In this document: positions 32,606-35,332 of the stretch, one piece after another
Position numbering within the stretch: position 1 is the first letter of the stretch
How the letters are laid out: each line of letters starts with the position of its first letter
DNA from: Lachnospiraceae bacterium
GTDB taxonomy: Bacteria; Bacillota; Clostridia; Lachnospirales; Lachnospiraceae
Length of the DNA stretch: 35,332 bases
NCBI GenBank assembly: GCA_028693705.1
Contig: JAQUUX010000032.1
Location: 1-35,332 of the forward strand
Direction: 5' to 3'
The notes under the pieces: model-generated
What the model was told of the DNA's origin: nothing
Database searches by the model: none
The model's input: the letters and a program-made list of their open reading frames with translations, nothing else
Position numbers and translations under genes: made by a program

Positions 32606-35273
32606 ATGAAGACCATACTGATGGTAGACGACATAGAAATGAATTGAAAATTTATCCTGCCGACTTTTGAAAATAATTATTATGTATTAGAAGCTGAAAG
32701 CGGTGCAGATGCATTGACGATTTTGAAGAATAATCATGTGGATATGGTCATTACGGACATTTTTATGGAGTATATGGACGGATATACTCTGATTAAGGAG
32801 ATCCGTAAAAACGAACAGCTGAAAAATATTCCAATTATTGCAATTACAGAAAAAGATGAAGCCTCTCAGGCAGATGCAATTGCAGCGGGGGCTGACTATT
32901 TTATTTCAAGGCCTATGGATTCAGATGCATTGCGACTTGAAACTTACCGCATTATGGGACAGGACAGTGGCAGAAAAGAATTGATTCATAAAGACTTTTT
33001 GTTACAATCCATACCGGGAGCAGTGATTGTATATAAAATGAATAAGGGAACGTTGGAAGTTCTGACCTGTTCCCGTGGTCTGAGTATCATCACCGGCTGG
33101 GAGGCAGAAGAGCTTTGCCAGCATTTCGGGGATGAAAGATATAGAATGATTCATCCATCAGATCAGAAAGCTTTTGATAAAATGATCAAAAAAATCGTTC
33201 GCACAAAGGCAAGAGCTGAATTGACCTATCGTGGGTATAAGAAGGATGGTTCAGTGACATGGCTTTTGTTTCAGGGACAGTATGCCGGGGAAGAGGATGG
33301 CTGTCCTATTATAGAGGGAATGATTCTGAATGTTTCCAATGATTCAGTTATGTATCAGTCTATTCTGGATCAGTCAACGGCATTGGTAACGGTGGTAGAC
33401 ACAGATAGCTTTGAGGTCTTATATGCAAATCAGGCAGCGAAAGATACAGTAGGCAAAAATCCGGGTCAATATATAGGTAACATCTGTTATAAATATATTT
33501 TTGGCCTGGACAAGCCATGTGCACACTGTATCGTAAATCAAACGAAAAAAGATGTGTTTGTTGCACCTAAGCAGGAATTCAAAGGTCGTTATTATCAACA
33601 GACATTCAGAAGAATGCTATGGCATGGTAAAGAAGCTATTATGGAATTTACCAATGATATAACTGATGAAGAAGAAAAAATGGAATTAATAGAACGTCAG
33701 AAAAATATGCAGGATTCTATTCTGGATACGATTCCGGCGGGGATAATGGTATTTAAGTTTGTGGATAACACGATTAAAATTGTATCAGTAAACAGATCCA
33801 TTTGTGAAATGATGGGAATGGATAAAGAGAAGGCATTGGGGGATGCGGATACCAATATTACCTCTCTGACCCATCCGGATGATATTCAGATTGTGCTGGA
33901 TGCAGCCGGAAAGCTTAAGGTTCCGGGTGCCTATGTGGAATATGAATACAGACATTTTTACCGTTCCAGAAATGATTATGTATAGGTTTTAGGACAGGGC
34001 AGAAGTGTACTTCAGCCGGATGGATTTGTGTACGCGTATATTAATTATACCGATATTACAGCACGAAAAGAAGTGGAAAAGTTACAGGGCAAGCTGGAAA
34101 ATGCCAGCATTCAGGCAGCGGCCAAAGCCGATTTCTATTCGCAGATGAGTCATGATATGCGAACGCCTATGAACATTATTCTGGGTCTTGCAGATATTGC
34201 ATTGAAAGAAAATGATGTAACTGAATTGCATCAGGATATTGAAAAGATAATAGATTCGGGTAAATATATGCTGAATCTGATCAATGATACATTGGATTTG
34301 CAGCGTATAGAAGGTAATCGTTTGAAGCTGGAGCCACAGGTCGTAAAATGTAGCAACATTTTAAATGATATCATTGCAATGATAACCCCCAGTGTAAAGG
34401 AAAAAAATCTTACCCTGCAGGTTAACATTTTAGAACATACGGAAATGGACTGGTTTATCCGGGTTGATGTTTTGCGTTTGAAACAGATTATAACCAATAT
34501 TTTATCCAATGCAATTAAATACACACCGACAGGAGGCACAATTGCACTTCGGATTGGAGAATTAAGCCGTGATGGATTGATTTCTCATGCTCTGATAGAA
34601 ATTTTGGACACGGGTGTCGGTATGAGCAGAGAATTTTTGAAAAACGGGATTTTCAAACCTTTTTCACAGGAACGAAATGAGATGACAATGATGTATGCGG
34701 GTTCAGGACTTGGTTTGTCCATTGTGAAGAAGCTGGTTGAGATGATGGTGGCAGAATCGACGTGAAAAGTGAACTGGGGGCAGGCTCTACCTTCTCCGTT
34801 TATTTTGATCTGGAGATTGTTTCGGCAGAAGAAGCCAAAAGAATCGGTAACTCCAGAGAAAATGAATCCCGTAAATCAGAAGAAATATCGATGGCAAATA
34901 TATTTTACTGTGTGAGGATCATCCTCTGAATGCAGAGATTACCCAGCGTCTTCTGCGAAAAGTGGGATGCACCGTGGAATGGGCAGAAAATGGAGCCATT
35001 GGAGTTGATATATTCAACAGATCAATGCCCGGTCATTTCAATGCTGTATTGATGGACATTCGTATGCCGGTAATGGATGGTTTGGAGGCAACGAGACAGA
35101 TCAGAGCCTCTGGTCATGTGGATGCAAAGCGTATACCGATTATTGCGATGAGTGCAAATGCCTATGAAGAGGATATTAGAAAATCCCTGGCAGCAGGCAT
35201 GAATGATCATTTGGCAAAGCCTGTTAATCCGCAAATGCTGTTTAAGACCCTTGGACAGTACATTAACGAGTGA
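32606..35273 (+). pseudogene. Hybrid sensor histidine kinase, broken by two stops and two frameshifts
   Basis: The remains of a protein of roughly 885 residues: receiver (from ILMVDDIEMN; phospho-Asp in ITDIFMEYMDG), two or three PAS domains, HisKA (SHDMRTP), HATPase (GSGLGLS), and a final receiver (CEDHPLN, LMDIRMPVMDG). Breaks: TGA at 32645-32647 where DDxxxNR kinases have Arg; TAG at 33983-33985 in NDYV-x-VLGQG, where Trp is expected; loss of one G near 34747 (MMGG becomes MMVA); another one-base loss near 34885-34889 before DGKYILLCEDH. The initiating ATG has GATAGGAG. Both stops can arise by a single transition (CGA to TGA, TGG to TAG). Fragments from 32714, 34028 and 34890 remain open. 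Confidence 0.85.
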
Positions 35274-35332
35274 ACATACTGAAAATTTGATTTCAAATCT
35301 TAAAAAATTTTAAAACTTTTATAGTGTACAAA

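Noticed and set aside
32645-32647. TGA as selenocysteine in the hybrid kinase
   Set aside because: The position is the Arg of a receiver DDxxxNR motif, not a redox site, no SECIS-like hairpin is evident, and three further breaks follow in the same gene.
33983-33985. TAG as pyrrolysine
   Set aside because: The context expects Trp (NDYV-W-VLGQG), reached by one transition, and the gene is broken elsewhere.
27716-35332. tRNA-Glu as integration site of a mobile island
   Set aside because: No integrase gene and no second copy of the tRNA 3' end was noticed downstream in the window.
1-35332. CRISPR arrays, insertion sequences, rRNA genes, phage genes
   Set aside because: No regularly spaced repeats, transposase, integrase, phage structural gene or rRNA motif was seen on either strand.

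Overview
The window looks like a low-to-mid-GC anaerobic Clostridia chromosome, most likely Lachnospiraceae. The indicators are a PolC replicative polymerase, an anaerobic pyruvate formate-lyase with its radical-SAM activase, strong AGGAGG-type ribosome binding sites, TTGACA/TATAAT-type promoters with 17-nt spacers, and several soluble hybrid histidine kinases. No species is claimed.

Layout. (1) 1-1895: 3' part of a hybrid histidine kinase, then a terminator. (2) 2054-6491: a self-contained operon with its own promoter, a palindrome at the start of the transcript and a terminator. It encodes a LarA-family nickel racemase/epimerase, a UxaA/SuyAB-type lyase split into a small SAF subunit and a large catalytic subunit, and a GntP-family permease. 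Downstream and convergent is a FadR-type GntR regulator (6511-7200). (3) 7337-10547: pflB-pflA, divergent from the regulator, with its own promoter and terminator; then an AEC-family carrier. (4) 11613-18727: an envelope and housekeeping block, NodB deacetylase - bactofilin - pyrH - frr - uppS - cdsA - dxr - rseP. (5) 19003-26621: a PP2C phosphatase and membrane Ser/Thr kinase pair placed between rseP and ispG, then ispG and polC. (6) 26635-35332: a degraded accessory zone with a frameshifted EamA transporter, tRNA-Glu(CTC), a frameshifted membrane protein, a receiver-MFS chimera, an intact hybrid kinase, and a hybrid kinase pseudogene with two nonsense codons and two frameshifts.

How the genes may work together. 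The 2.1-6.4 kb operon reads as uptake (GntP), inversion of the alpha carbon of a 2-hydroxy acid (LarA family), and beta-elimination to a 2-oxo acid (UxaA-type lyase). If the product is pyruvate, PflB next door would convert it to acetyl-CoA and formate, and the GntR regulator between the two operons could coordinate them. The substrate cannot be read from sequence. This is the best candidate here for an undescribed system. The core block makes undecaprenyl phosphate, isoprenoid precursors, CDP-diacylglycerol, UMP, ribosome recycling factor and the replicative polymerase.

In the last 8 kb every reading-frame break is a one-base loss or a nonsense codon, while all the long conserved genes before it are intact. 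Gene decay is the favoured reading, with sequencing error as the alternative.
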